From Rhizobium sullae (GTDB lineage Bacteria; Pseudomonadota; Alphaproteobacteria; Rhizobiales; Rhizobiaceae), in assembly GCF_900169785.1 (NCBI RefSeq), contig NZ_FWER01000002.1:260225-324224 (forward strand): a DNA stretch of 64,000 bases. Reading direction: 5' to 3'. Below, piece by piece: positions 53,405 through 62,769 of this stretch. The notes below the pieces were generated by a model. That model saw only the letters and a list, made by a program, of their open reading frames with translations. It was not told the origin of the DNA and did no database searches. Numbering within the stretch: the stretch's first letter is position 1; each line of letters starts with the position of its first letter. The position numbers and the translations under genes are program-made.

Positions 53405-54327
53405 CAGATCACGTCCTGCTTGTGGTTCTTGTGCCAATGCTCGGCGATCTCGATGCGGCGGGGAATCCACACCTTGTCGTGCTGCAGCACATATTCGATG
53501 AAACGCTTAAGCGCCGCCGCACGGCCGGGACGCCCGACAAGGCGGCAATGCAGGCCGACGGACATCATCTTCGGGCTGCCGGCCCGGCCCTCTTCGTAGA
53601 GCGAATCGAAGGCATCCTTGAGATATGTGAAGAACTGATCGCCGGAATTGAAGCCCTGCGGCGTCGCAAAGCGCATGTCGTTCGTTTCAAGCGTATACGG
53701 AATGATGAGGAACGGCTTGCCGTCGACACCCTTCACCCAATAGGGAAGATCATCGGCGTAGGAGTCTGACGAATAAAGGAACCCGCCCTCCTCCTGCACC
53801 AAGCGCAGCGTATTGTCCGAGGGTTTGCCCTGATACATGCCGTAGGGACGCTCGCCGGTAAGCTCGGTATGAAGGCGCACGGCCTCGAGAATGTGCTTAC
53901 GCTCGAGGTCTTCCGGAAAATCCTTGTACTCCAGCCAGCGGTAGCCATGGCTGGCGATTTCCCAGCCGGCTTCCTTCATCGCTGCGACAGCCTCCGGATT
54001 GCGGGCCATCGCAAGCGTCACGCCGTAGACGGTCGCCTGAACCTTGAGCTCGGTGAACATACGCCAGAGCCGCCAGAACCCGGCGCGCGAGCCGTATTCG
54101 TAGATCGATTCCATGTTCAGATTGCGCTGGCCTGGCCAAGGTGCTGCTCCGACAATTTCCGACAGCAGGTTCTCGGACGCCGGATCGCCATCGAGGATCG
54201 AGCTCTCACCGCCTTCTTCGTAGTTGATGACGAACTGCACGGCGAGCCGGGCCTCGTCCGGCCATTTCGGATCAGGCGTATTCCGGCCGTAGCCGATGAG
54301 ATCGCGCGGATAGGTATCGGATGCCAT
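53404..54327 (-). CDS. puuE: Allantoinase PuuE (polysaccharide-deacetylase-like)
   Basis: Metal-independent allantoinase of 307 residues that opens allantoin to allantoate. YGRNTPDPKWPDEARLAVQ, NYEEGGESSILDGD and EIASHGYRWLEYKDF are the PuuE signatures. The ATG at 54327 has an AAGGTGAT ribosome site and begins MASDTYPRDLIGYG. It is the first gene of the minus-strand ureide operon. Confidence 0.95.
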   Translation of the reverse strand: MASDTYPRDLIGYGRNTPDPKWPDEARLAVQFVINYEEGGESSILDGDPASENLLSEIVGAAPWPGQRNLNMESIYEYGSRAGFWRLWRMFTELKVQATVYGVTLAMARNPEAVAAMKEAGWEIASHGYRWLEYKDFPEDLERKHILEAVRLHTELTGERPYGMYQGKPSDNTLRLVQEEGGFLYSSDSYADDLPYWVKGVDGKPFLIIPYTLETNDMRFATPQGFNSGDQFFTYLKDAFDSLYEEGRAGSPKMMSVGLHCRLVGRPGRAAALKRFIEYVLQHDKVWIPRRIEIAEHWHKNHKQDVI

Positions 54328-54442
54328 CAAATCACCTTCTGAAGGATAGGAGAAACGGTAGCACCCGGAGACGGAATGTCGAGACGGAAATGCGAAACTG
54401 ACTTTCGCCGCTACGGCACAAGTCACCACCTCTGCTGCCGAA

Positions 54443-54745
54443 TCAGATGCCTACAGCCCGTAACAGCGCGACGCAGAAGACACCAAGCACGACGGAAACG
54501 AGCATCGGCAGACGGAGTGCGGCAACGGCTGTGACCGCGCAGGCGATCGTTTCCGCGATACCGGTGGCAAAGGCGGTCGGCGCAACGACCGCCATCAAAA
54601 CCGCAGGTGGTATGGATTCGATCGCGTTGCGGCGGCTTCCCTCCAGGGATACATGCCGCGCGAGCAGAAGGCCGCTCAGGCGCGTGAGAACGGTCGCGAC
54701 CGCCATGGCGACGATTGCGAGAAGAGTGGAGAAATCGACCGTCAT
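54443..54745 (-). CDS. azlD: AzlD family branched-chain amino-acid exporter subunit
   Basis: Small membrane protein of 100 residues with about three or four helices (TLLAIVAMAVATVLTRLSGL, AIESIPPAVLMAVVAPT). It forms the exporter with AzlC; in enterobacteria the pair (YgaZH) exports valine. Its start overlaps the azlC stop by four bases. Confidence 0.92.
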   Translation of the reverse strand: MTVDFSTLLAIVAMAVATVLTRLSGLLLARHVSLEGSRRNAIESIPPAVLMAVVAPTAFATGIAETIACAVTAVAALRLPMLVSVVLGVFCVALLRAVGI

Positions 54746-55446
54746 TGCGTTACCTCCACACGCCGGCTGCCGCTGGCGACTGCCGCAAGCAGGCCGGCAA
54801 CGGCACCGGCTGCGATATACCAGACGCCGGGCACGAAATGCTGGGTCGCCACCGCGGCCGCACCGCTTGCGAGCAGCACAGCACCGGTTTCCGGTCCCTT
54901 CCAGAAGCCCATGACCAGCACGATGAAGACGGCCGGAAAGGCGAAATCCAGTCCGAGCGCCGCGGGATCACCCAGGAAAGCGCCGAGCGTCGCACCCGCA
55001 AGGCTCGAAAGCACCCAGGCAAGATAGAAAGGTGCCGCAAGCCCCGCGAACCAGGCTGGTGTAAGCCGCGCAAGGCCGGCACGGAATTCCGCCATCGCCC
55101 AGATCTCGTCGGCAAGAAACAGGCATGCGAAATAGCGCTTGCGTCCGCCAAAGGCCTGCATCTTGGTGCCGAGCGAGGCACTCATCAGCACGTGCCGGAT
55201 ATTGACGAGCAGCGCTGCAAAACCGGCGCTCGTCCACGAGGCCGGATGCATCCAGATATCCATCGCCACGAACTGCGATCCGCCGGCAAAGACCAGCGCG
55301 CTCATCAGCGCCGTCTCCACCGGAGAAAGCCCTTTGGTGGCTGCAACCGCGCCAAAGACGACGCCGATCGGTATGACGGCAGCGATCAGCGGCGAAATGG
55401 CCCGCATGCCCCCCAGAAACTCCGCCCATTTTCCATTCCCGTTCAC
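54742..55446 (-). CDS. azlC: AzlC family branched-chain amino-acid exporter subunit
   Basis: Membrane permease of 234 residues. The N-terminal PLIAAVIPIGVVFGAVAATK and the block VFAGGSQFVAMDIW are conserved in AzlC/YgaZ, and NIRHVLMSASLG marks the central region. Co-transcribed with azlD and preceded by an AraC-type regulator gene on the same strand, 66 bases upstream, the usual rhizobial arrangement. Confidence 0.93.
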   Translation of the reverse strand: MNGNGKWAEFLGGMRAISPLIAAVIPIGVVFGAVAATKGLSPVETALMSALVFAGGSQFVAMDIWMHPASWTSAGFAALLVNIRHVLMSASLGTKMQAFGGRKRYFACLFLADEIWAMAEFRAGLARLTPAWFAGLAAPFYLAWVLSSLAGATLGAFLGDPAALGLDFAFPAVFIVLVMGFWKGPETGAVLLASGAAAVATQHFVPGVWYIAAGAVAGLLAAVASGSRRVEVTQ

Positions 55447-55512
55447 AATAGGATCTCCGATTTGCTGGGAGGTCTTAGAATGGAGATGAATGGCCGTCTT
55501 GAACGAAAGTGA

Positions 55513-56370
55513 TTACCGCGCGCGGTATTGGCCGGGCGTCACTCCCGTGCGCGCCTTGAAATGCCGGCTGAAATGCGCCTGGTCGGCGAAGCCGCATTCG
55601 AGCGCAATCTCGGCCGGCTGTCCGCCCGCCTGCAGCTTGCGCCGGGCAACGCGAATGCGGATATCGGTGAGGAAGGCGTGCGGCGTGATGTGGAATTCCT
55701 TGCGGAACGCGCGGATCAGGTGCGCGCGGCTGAGGTCCGCCACCGCGGCGAGCTCTTCAAGCCCGACATCGGAAACGTAGTTTTCCATCAGGTAGTCGCG
55801 GGCGCGCTGCACGGCGGATCGCTCCCGCGTATCGACCGGCACGATGATCGAACTGCCGTGATGCCGGAACATGGCCTCGAGCACGAGGAACATGCCCTGG
55901 CTGGTTTCCAGCGCGCCGACGCCCGATTCCAGCGCGCGATGAGCATCGTGAAAAGCATCGGCGAGCAGCGGATCGTGAAGGATCTGCTTGCCGAAGGCAG
56001 GCGTACCGCCGAAGGCGCGGCCGGTGACGTCCTCCAGGATTTCACGGAAGAGCGACATGTCCGGATAAATCATCCGGTAGCGATAGCCGCCCTCCACAGG
56101 CGCGCCGTCATGGATTTCGCCGGGATTGATCAGGTAGAGATCGCCAGGCCCTGAGCTTTCGCGTGTGCCCCTGATGGTCGCGATCTGGCTGCCGCTTTCG
56201 ATGGCGCCGATGCTGAAGGTCTCATGGGCGTGCGGTGCAAACTCATGCGTGAGGAACGTCGCGCTCAGGCACTCCATGCCGCCGAAACGGCTGTCACGCC
56301 AGAATCGCGTCGTCTCCGCTCGCGACAGCGGCATGGCCCCGGTCGCCTGTTCCTGGGAGATGTTGTCCAT
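55513..56370 (-). CDS. AraC family regulator, likely of azlCD
   Basis: Regulator of 285 residues. The N-terminal cupin ligand domain (LTHEFAPHAHETFSIGAIESG, LYLINPGEIHDG) senses an effector, perhaps an amino acid. The C-terminal double helix-turn-helix spans roughly residues 190-285 (LSRAHLIRAFRKEFHITPHAF, FADQAHFSRHFKARTGVTPGQ). It directly precedes azlCD. ATG 56370 is preferred over a GTG nine codons upstream. Confidence 0.92.
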   Translation of the reverse strand: MDNISQEQATGAMPLSRAETTRFWRDSRFGGMECLSATFLTHEFAPHAHETFSIGAIESGSQIATIRGTRESSGPGDLYLINPGEIHDGAPVEGGYRYRMIYPDMSLFREILEDVTGRAFGGTPAFGKQILHDPLLADAFHDAHRALESGVGALETSQGMFLVLEAMFRHHGSSIIVPVDTRERSAVQRARDYLMENYVSDVGLEELAAVADLSRAHLIRAFRKEFHITPHAFLTDIRIRVARRKLQAGGQPAEIALECGFADQAHFSRHFKARTGVTPGQYRAR

Positions 56371-56417
56371 CACCCGGATATAGCATCTTCGGGCCACCCG
56401 TTCTTGAACAAAAGTGA

Positions 56418-57125
56418 TCAGGCGATCTTGCGCGCGCTAACCTTGCCCATCGGATGCAGCGAATGGACCCGGAACGGCCCGCCGGTGCCTTCCTCGATCA
56501 TCAGTGCGATGTTGGCGACAGCGACCGGTTCCGCAAGGACAGCGTCGAAGACGCTGCTGAGCGCCTGCTCGATGCGCGGCATGTCGACAAGATTGACTGG
56601 CCCCGTCAAGGGCATATGGAAGCGGAATTCGTCCATTACATAGGGATAGCCCCAGCGATACAGGTTGGCGAACTGCGCGGCCGAAAGCCCGTCCGGATCG
56701 CTGCGCTCGATCTCCGCCTCGGAGAGCGGCGCACGGAAGCGATCGAAATGCTGCACGACTGCGGAAGCGAGATAATGTATGTGATCGCAGGGAACCGACG
56801 GCACGAGGCTGAAATAATTGCGCAGGCGCGCCACTTCAACGCTTGGAATTAGGAATGGCTGCAGACTGCCGGAGAAGCGCATCATTTCACGCAAGAGTTG
56901 TGATTCCGAAACATCCGGTGCAAGATAGAACGGAGCCTTCAACACGCCATGGAAGCCGTAGCGGCGCGGCACGGCGGTATGGAATGCGATTTCGTGGATG
57001 CCGATGCCGCGAATGGCTGGAGGTTCAACCATTTCGCCGGAAAAGACGTTGCGGCCAAGCCAATTGGCCGCCACCTGGGTGAGCGGATCGCTCGGCGCAG
57101 GCGTGAAGCAAATGGCATAGCGCAT
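56418..57125 (-). CDS. DUF1045 family protein (putative phosphonate metabolism)
   Basis: Protein of 235 residues of the 2H-phosphoesterase-like DUF1045 family. It starts MRYAICFTPAPSDPLT and has two H-x-(T/S)-like strands: RYGFHGVLKAPFYLA and FRFHMPLTGPV. Relatives usually sit in phn clusters beside phnM or phnN. None is nearby, so the link to phosphonates is weak here. A GGAGGAGA ribosome site supports ATG 57125. Confidence 0.85.
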   Translation of the reverse strand: MRYAICFTPAPSDPLTQVAANWLGRNVFSGEMVEPPAIRGIGIHEIAFHTAVPRRYGFHGVLKAPFYLAPDVSESQLLREMMRFSGSLQPFLIPSVEVARLRNYFSLVPSVPCDHIHYLASAVVQHFDRFRAPLSEAEIERSDPDGLSAAQFANLYRWGYPYVMDEFRFHMPLTGPVNLVDMPRIEQALSSVFDAVLAEPVAVANIALMIEEGTGGPFRVHSLHPMGKVSARKIA

Positions 57126-57238
57126 GCAATCTCCTCCATCGAAGGAAGGCGCGCGGGCGATTCCGGCGCCGTCGATGCGCAAGCAGATAGGTGATTTGCA
57201 TGACAGAATAACGAAAAGAACCGGCTTCTAATTCACGT

Positions 57239-58417
57239 TTAACGTGAAGCAACCACGATGTGGCTCGAAAGCGCGAAATTTTCCGGCAGAACGAAGGGTG
57301 CGGATCGGCCGGTCGCCATATGCACGGCAGCTTCCGCAAGGCGGTGAGCAAGGCCGAAACTGACCTTGAAGCCGCCGGTCAAGGCGATGAGCTTCGGATA
57401 CGCCGGATGCGGGCCGATCATCGGATCACGGTCGATCGCCTTCGGACGCAGGCCGGCCCAACGCGCGATGATCGGGGCGTCCCGAAGCACCGGAACCATC
57501 TCGCGCGCGGCCTCGACCAGCCCGTCGAGCTGGGCATCCGTCGACGCCGGATCGTCAAAACGGTTCTCGCTGGTGCTGCCGATCGCGGCATAGCCGCCCT
57601 CATGCGCGACAATATAGAGGCCATCGCGGAAGATGGTGGGAAAGGCGGGATCGATCTCAGCCTTCAGTAGCGCCGCCTGCCCCTTGACCGGCTGGCCGAG
57701 CGGCTTTTCCAATCCGGGCGTGAACTGCTGCAGAAGCGGAAATGACTGATGGCCCGCCGCGACAATGCAGCGGCCGAAGCATACGATCTTTCCGCCCACA
57801 TCGGCGACCCCGCGTTCTGGTTCGAGACCGCCGACTGCTGCATTCTCGATGATGCTCACATGCTTTGCCTGCCTCAGAAATGCGCCAAGGGCGGCAACCA
57901 GCGTGCGGGGCGCGACGCGGCCGGCGAGCGTATCGTGCACGAAGCCGCTTTCGCCAGCGGCAGGATCGATCCAGTCCGCGACCGGCGGAGCATCCGCGAC
58001 ATGCCAGTAGAAGTCGCGGCCGCCCTGATGCCAATGCGTTTCGGCATCGGCGGAATGGGTAAGCGCGATCTTGCGCAGGTGCGGCTTCGGCAGCGGGATG
58101 ATACGGCCCGAGCGGCGGTAGCCGGCGGATAGGCCGGTCGCGGCTTCGATCGCGGCGATCTCGCTTTCGAGGGAAACCAGCGCATCGAACTGGAACTGCT
58201 TCTTGGCATTCCATTTGTCCGGCATATGCGGCATCAGCGCCCCGAGCAGGCCGCCGCTGGCGCCCTGCCCCAACGCGCCTGCGTCGGCGAGCAGCGTATC
58301 AATGCCAAGGCGTTCGGCATGCACCGCCGCCCACAGCCCCATAATGCCGCCGCCCGCGATCAGCAAGCTGAAGGACGATTGACCGGAGGAGACGGCCGCA
58401 TTATCGGCTTTAGGCAT
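57239..58417 (-). CDS. FAD-dependent oxidoreductase, MnmC oxidase-like
   Basis: Flavoprotein of 392 residues of the DAO family. The FAD-binding Rossmann motif SLLIAGGGIMGLWAAVHAERL and the later GRCIVAAGHQSFPLLQQ and ARWAGLRPKAIDRDPMIG blocks resemble the C-terminal oxidase part of MnmC, which removes the carboxymethyl group of cmnm5-U34 in tRNA. The divergent neighbour encodes the methyltransferase half, and the two start codons overlap. That context makes an MnmC(o) role likely though not certain. Confidence 0.85.
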   Translation of the reverse strand: MPKADNAAVSSGQSSFSLLIAGGGIMGLWAAVHAERLGIDTLLADAGALGQGASGGLLGALMPHMPDKWNAKKQFQFDALVSLESEIAAIEAATGLSAGYRRSGRIIPLPKPHLRKIALTHSADAETHWHQGGRDFYWHVADAPPVADWIDPAAGESGFVHDTLAGRVAPRTLVAALGAFLRQAKHVSIIENAAVGGLEPERGVADVGGKIVCFGRCIVAAGHQSFPLLQQFTPGLEKPLGQPVKGQAALLKAEIDPAFPTIFRDGLYIVAHEGGYAAIGSTSENRFDDPASTDAQLDGLVEAAREMVPVLRDAPIIARWAGLRPKAIDRDPMIGPHPAYPKLIALTGGFKVSFGLAHRLAEAAVHMATGRSAPFVLPENFALSSHIVVASR

Positions 58418-59132
58418 GACAGACAATGATCCCGACCAGATGGGCAGCACGAGCCAGCCGCTTGAATGGCGCGACGGCGATATGCCCTATTCGCCGGCCT
58501 TTGGCGACCATTTTTATTGCCAGACGGATGGCCGGCTCGAATGCGGCCACGTCTTTCTGGCGGGCAACGGCCTGCCGGAGCGCTGGACCGGCAAGGATGA
58601 CTTCCGCATTGGAGAATTGGGCTTCGGCACCGGGCTGAACTTCGCCGAAACATGGCGACAATGGAAGAGCCACCACAAGACCGGCCAGCACCTGCACTTC
58701 ATCTCCTTCGAACTCCATCCGATGCGCACCGAGGAGATCGGCCGCGCCCTCTCGCACTGGCCGGAAATCGATGCCGAGCGGCAGGCGCTGACAGCGCTGT
58801 GGCCGGGCGAACCACAAGGCACCGTCACCCTTGCGCTGGACGGCCAGACAACGCTGAGCGTCGTCTGCGGCCCGGCAATCGATGGCGTTGCGGCCGCCGA
58901 ACCAGGCTTCGACGCTTGGTACCTCGATGGCTTCGCACCGTCGCGCAACGCCGACATGTGGTCGGAAGAACTGATGCGGCTCGTCTGCGAGAAGACCATC
59001 TCCGGCGGCAGCTTCGCGACCTATGCCGCGGCAGGCTTCGTCAGGCGCAATTTGATTGCCGCAGGCTTTACCGTCGAACGGCGCAAGGGTTTCGCCGGCA
59101 AGCGCGAGATGCTTTGCGGCGTAAAACCCTAA
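58416..59132 (+). CDS. mnmD: tRNA (mnm5s2U34)-methyltransferase, MnmD
   Basis: SAM-dependent methyltransferase of 238 residues corresponding to the N-terminal half of MnmC (DUF752). WRDGDMPYSPAFGDHFYC, the SAM-binding ELGFGTGLNFAETW, DAWYLDGFAPSRNADMWS and FATYAAAGFVRRNL match the family. It completes mnm5U at wobble position 34 of several tRNAs. Its ATG overlaps the start codon of the divergent oxidoreductase in CATG. Confidence 0.93.
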   Translation: MTDNDPDQMGSTSQPLEWRDGDMPYSPAFGDHFYCQTDGRLECGHVFLAGNGLPERWTGKDDFRIGELGFGTGLNFAETWRQWKSHHKTGQHLHFISFELHPMRTEEIGRALSHWPEIDAERQALTALWPGEPQGTVTLALDGQTTLSVVCGPAIDGVAAAEPGFDAWYLDGFAPSRNADMWSEELMRLVCEKTISGGSFATYAAAGFVRRNLIAAGFTVERRKGFAGKREMLCGVKP

Positions 59133-62100
59133 AACCCCGAGCGGCCAGGCAACTGCTCGCTCCTGCCGAGCCAAAACTGGATTTTCTCTTCCAGCAGTTC
59201 GGGGCTGATCGGCTTTGACATATAGTCGTCCATGCCGGCGTCGAGGCAGAGTTCGCGGTCGCTTTCGAGCGCATGCGCCGTAACTCCGACGATCGGCACG
59301 CGGTGCCCCTGCCCGCGCTCGCGGGCGCGGATCGCGCGGGTCGCGTCGTGCCCGTTCATCACCGGCATCGAGACATCCATCATGATGATGCGCGGTGTAT
59401 GCGCCTGCCATGCATTGACCGCCTCCTGGCCGTTGTTGACAACGAGGAAGCTCAAGCCCGTGCCCTGCAGGATCTGCGTGAAGACGATTTGGTTCACCTC
59501 GTTGTCCTCTGCGACGAGCACATCGATGAATGCCCTAGGCGACTCGACGGGCGGCGCGGCAGCCTCCGGCTCCTTGACCTCCCGCCCGGCCTGCAGGCGA
59601 ACGATTTCCGCCGCCGATGCCTGCTTCACGCGGCTTGCGCGCACGACCTCGACGATCGTGTTGCGAAGAAGATCGGCGCGCGCCGGCTTCATCAGATGCG
59701 CATGGCCGTTGAGGGCCGCAAACTCCTTCTCCGTGCCGGAGATATCCATCGAGGTCAGGAAGATGATCGGCAGGTTCTCGAAACGGGCGTCGGCCCGTAT
59801 CATGTGCGCGACTTCCGCGCCGTTCATTTCCGGCATGTGATAGTCGAGCACCACGGCATCGACCTGGACGCCGATCTGGTGCGCGGCCTCGAGGATGGCC
59901 ATTCCTATCCTGCCGCCCTCCGCAGCCACGCCGTCAAAGCCCCAGAGTGCCAACTGCTCAGTGAGGATGCGGCGGTTCACCTCGTTGTCGTCGATGACGA
60001 GCACCCGCGCGCCGCGCACATTGACCGGCAACGGCTTGGGCTCGAGGCGGGCGGCGGCGATGGCTAAGGGCAGATTGACGGTAAAGACCGAGCCCTTGCC
60101 GGACTCGCTTTCAGCGTTGATGTAGCCGCCGAAGAGATCGACCAGGCCGGCGGTGATGGCAAGACCGAGGCCGGTGCCCTCGTGACGCCGCGTCGAAGAG
60201 GAATCGACCTGCGAGAATTTGTCGAAGACAGACTGCAGCCTGTCGTCCGGAATGCCGATGCCGGTATCCTCGATCCTGATCTCGACCATGATCTCGCCGT
60301 CTGATCCCGGCCGGAAGCCGATATCGACGAAGACATGGCCTTTCTCGGTAAATTTGACGGCGTTGCCGACGAGGTTCGTAACGATTTGGCGAAACCGCCC
60401 GGCATCGCCGATGACGGCGGCAGGCAGGTTCGGATCGGCGCGCACGAGAAGCTCGAGGTCCTTCTCGGCGGCCGGCGAAGAGAGCAGCGTCGCGACGTCC
60501 TCGACCGCTTCCACTGGATCGAAGGCCGCCTTGCGGAGCGTCATCTGTCCGGCGTCGATCTTCGAGAAGTCCAGAATATCGTTGATGATCGTCAGAAGCG
60601 CGTTGCCGGACTTGACGATGATGTCGATGAATGTCTTCTGCCGCGCATCGAGATCGGTCTTCGCCATGAGCTCGGCCATGCCGAGCACGCCGTTCATCGG
60701 CGTGCGGATTTCATGGCTCATATTGGCGAGGAATTCCGACTTGGCGCGGTCGGCTGCCTCCGCGCGCGCAAGCAGCCGCTGAAGCTCTTCCTCACGCTCC
60801 TTCATTTCGGTGACGTCGGTGAAGAGCGCGACCCAATGCCCGCGCTCGCTGATCGTCGCCTCCATGTTCACCCAGCGCTCGCCGGCGACGTGGAACACGG
60901 TAGCGATCGGCTGCTTCTCGGTAATGTTGGTGCGCCAATAGTGCAGCACATCGGCGGCTGCACCCTTGAAGTCGCCGCGATCGGCGCAGAAATTGAAGAG
61001 GTCGATCCAGCCTCTGCCCGCCACCAGATATTCAGGCGGAATGCTGAGGACGCGGGAAAGGGCATCGTTGGAGAGCTTTATGAGACCGTCCTGGACGATG
61101 GCGAGCCCTTGCGGCATAGCCCGCGTCGCGTCCCGCATCAGTTCGCCAAGATGCTCCAGGGCAGCGCGCGCCTCGTGGATCTCCTTCTCCCTCGCGCGAA
61201 TGGCGCTCATGTCGGAATAGGAGAGCAGGATGCGGTCGTTCGAAATGCGGCGGCTGTCGAAGATAATCGACTTGCGGCCCGACCAGCTAAGCTCGATCGG
61301 TTCCGATTCTGCATCCGCGCCGAAATGGCGCTGGCGCTCTGCCAGGATATCTTCCGGGCTACGCCCGTAGCCGTAACGCCCGAGTTCGTAATTGCGGCGG
61401 ATGACGTCGATGAACGGCCGTCCGTCGAAACGATCCTCAGGCGGGAGATCGCATATCGCGTAGAATTCGTCGTTGATGTAGAGGATATCGAGACTGTTAT
61501 CGAGGATCAGCATGCCAACCGGCAGCGAACGCAGGATGTTTTCAATGTCGCGATGCAGGACTTCGGCATGCGTCTGCGATGCGATCAGTTCGGCTTCGCG
61601 CTCCTTGAGTGGGGAAATGTCTGAGAAGGAGCCGACGACATAGACCTTGCCGTCCGGCGTCCGGACGCGATTGACGCGCGACAGGATCGGGTAGACCGTG
61701 CCGTCAGTGCTCGGAAGCCTTCCTTCCACTTCCGTAAGCGAGCCCTCCTTGAGCGCCAGCACGTTTTCTTCGTAGATGCTGGCGCCACCCTCCTCGCCGA
61801 ACATCTCAAACTCCGTCAGTCCAAGCACTTTCGACCGGATATGGCCGGTGAACGTCTCGTAATACTGGTTGGCATAGACGAGCCGGTGGTTTTCGTCGCG
61901 CACGAAGGCGGCAACCGGCAGATCTTCCATGATGGTGCGGAGGAGATCGAGCTCATTCACGCTCTCGTGCCATCCGTTTTCAGCGGGCGATGCATTGCCG
62001 CCGCCGTTTCGATAGGCCGAATTGACGATCAGCGGCCGGCCGTCGTCAGCAAAAATGCCGATCGGATGATCGAGCTTTTCCACCGTCGCGCGGACGCGCT

Positions 62101-62506
62101 CGAAATCGGCGAGCAGCGCCTGATCCGGCCCCGAAAGGACCGGGCGGCGCACCTGCACGCGCGCCTCGAAGATGCCGAGAACATAGGCCCGGTCCTCCGA
62201 TGGCATGAAGCTTTCGATTCGCACCCGCTCATGGGTGGCTCCGGCGGGATCGAAGCAGATAACGGTTTCCTCGGTGCCGAAGACCAGAGCACGGCGCTCC
62301 TTGTCCTCGCGTTCCTCTTCCTCGGGACGGTCGAGGATTTCGCGGCTCCGGCCGCCGATGAAATCGGAAATTTCCCTGCCGAAGAAGCGGGCATAGGCTT
62401 CGTTGACGGCGACATAGCGAAGCTCGCTGTTCTTGACATAGGCCGGGGTCTCCAGATCAGCGATCCGGCTGCAGGCCAGTTCGAGAAGGTTCCCCGCAGA
62501 TGTCAA
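59129..62506 (-). CDS. Hybrid sensor histidine kinase with several PAS domains and two receiver domains
   Basis: Large signalling protein of 1,125 residues with no obvious membrane segments. Order: about four PAS-like domains (LETPAYVKNSELRYVAVNEAY; LLRTIMEDLPVAAFVRDENH; ILRSLPVGMLILDNSLDILY; MPQGLAIVQDGLIKLSND), HisKA with the phosphorylated His in ANMSHEIRTPMNG, HATPase with DTGIGIPDD and GTGLGLAI, then two receivers (VLVIDDNEVNRR, LDYHMPEMNG; VLVAEDNEVNQ, MMDVSMPVMNG). The first receiver has a normal Asp. TTG 62506 has an upstream GGAG; an ATG at 62557 lacks a ribosome site and would read through a tetranucleotide repeat. Signal and output unknown. Confidence 0.92.
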   Translation of the reverse strand: MTSAGNLLELACSRIADLETPAYVKNSELRYVAVNEAYARFFGREISDFIGGRSREILDRPEEEEREDKERRALVFGTEETVICFDPAGATHERVRIESFMPSEDRAYVLGIFEARVQVRRPVLSGPDQALLADFERVRATVEKLDHPIGIFADDGRPLIVNSAYRNGGGNASPAENGWHESVNELDLLRTIMEDLPVAAFVRDENHRLVYANQYYETFTGHIRSKVLGLTEFEMFGEEGGASIYEENVLALKEGSLTEVEGRLPSTDGTVYPILSRVNRVRTPDGKVYVVGSFSDISPLKEREAELIASQTHAEVLHRDIENILRSLPVGMLILDNSLDILYINDEFYAICDLPPEDRFDGRPFIDVIRRNYELGRYGYGRSPEDILAERQRHFGADAESEPIELSWSGRKSIIFDSRRISNDRILLSYSDMSAIRAREKEIHEARAALEHLGELMRDATRAMPQGLAIVQDGLIKLSNDALSRVLSIPPEYLVAGRGWIDLFNFCADRGDFKGAAADVLHYWRTNITEKQPIATVFHVAGERWVNMEATISERGHWVALFTDVTEMKEREEELQRLLARAEAADRAKSEFLANMSHEIRTPMNGVLGMAELMAKTDLDARQKTFIDIIVKSGNALLTIINDILDFSKIDAGQMTLRKAAFDPVEAVEDVATLLSSPAAEKDLELLVRADPNLPAAVIGDAGRFRQIVTNLVGNAVKFTEKGHVFVDIGFRPGSDGEIMVEIRIEDTGIGIPDDRLQSVFDKFSQVDSSSTRRHEGTGLGLAITAGLVDLFGGYINAESESGKGSVFTVNLPLAIAAARLEPKPLPVNVRGARVLVIDDNEVNRRILTEQLALWGFDGVAAEGGRIGMAILEAAHQIGVQVDAVVLDYHMPEMNGAEVAHMIRADARFENLPIIFLTSMDISGTEKEFAALNGHAHLMKPARADLLRNTIVEVVRASRVKQASAAEIVRLQAGREVKEPEAAAPPVESPRAFIDVLVAEDNEVNQIVFTQILQGTGLSFLVVNNGQEAVNAWQAHTPRIIMMDVSMPVMNGHDATRAIRARERGQGHRVPIVGVTAHALESDRELCLDAGMDDYMSKPISPELLEEKIQFWLGRSEQLPGRSGF

Positions 62507-62523
62507 AAAGCGCCCGCTCCTGC

Positions 62524-62539
62524 AATGAATGAATGAATG
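62524..62539. repeat. Tetranucleotide repeat (AATG)4 upstream of the histidine kinase
   Basis: Four tandem AATG copies lie between the two possible start codons of the kinase gene. If the upstream ATG 62557 is used, slippage would change the reading frame. Confidence 0.85.
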
Positions 62540-62652
62540 AGAAGGCCGACCATACAACCGCGCGGCTTAACAGAGCTTTAACCATAAGGATTAGGCAAGC
62601 GCTTTTGCGGCGCGGCGCCGGATCGAGGCAACGGCGTTAGCGCAAGCGGGCT

Positions 62653-62678
62653 GGAACCATGCTATACTCTCCTTCGTT
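62653..62678 (+). promoter_or_regulatory. Candidate EcfG/RpoE2 general-stress promoter
   Basis: GGAAC (62653-62657), exactly 17 bases, then CGTT (62675-62678). This fits the GGAAC-N16/17-CGTT consensus of the alphaproteobacterial general stress sigma factor. It lies about 90 bases before the Tyr/Pro-rich secreted protein gene. Confidence 0.65.
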
Positions 62679-62769
62679 GTAAGGTTGAACTCGATCAGCT
62701 GGCCGCGTTTTGCCACGGATTCTCCTGACGGCTTCAAAGAACGAGCTTCGTCTACGAAAGGAGACGATC

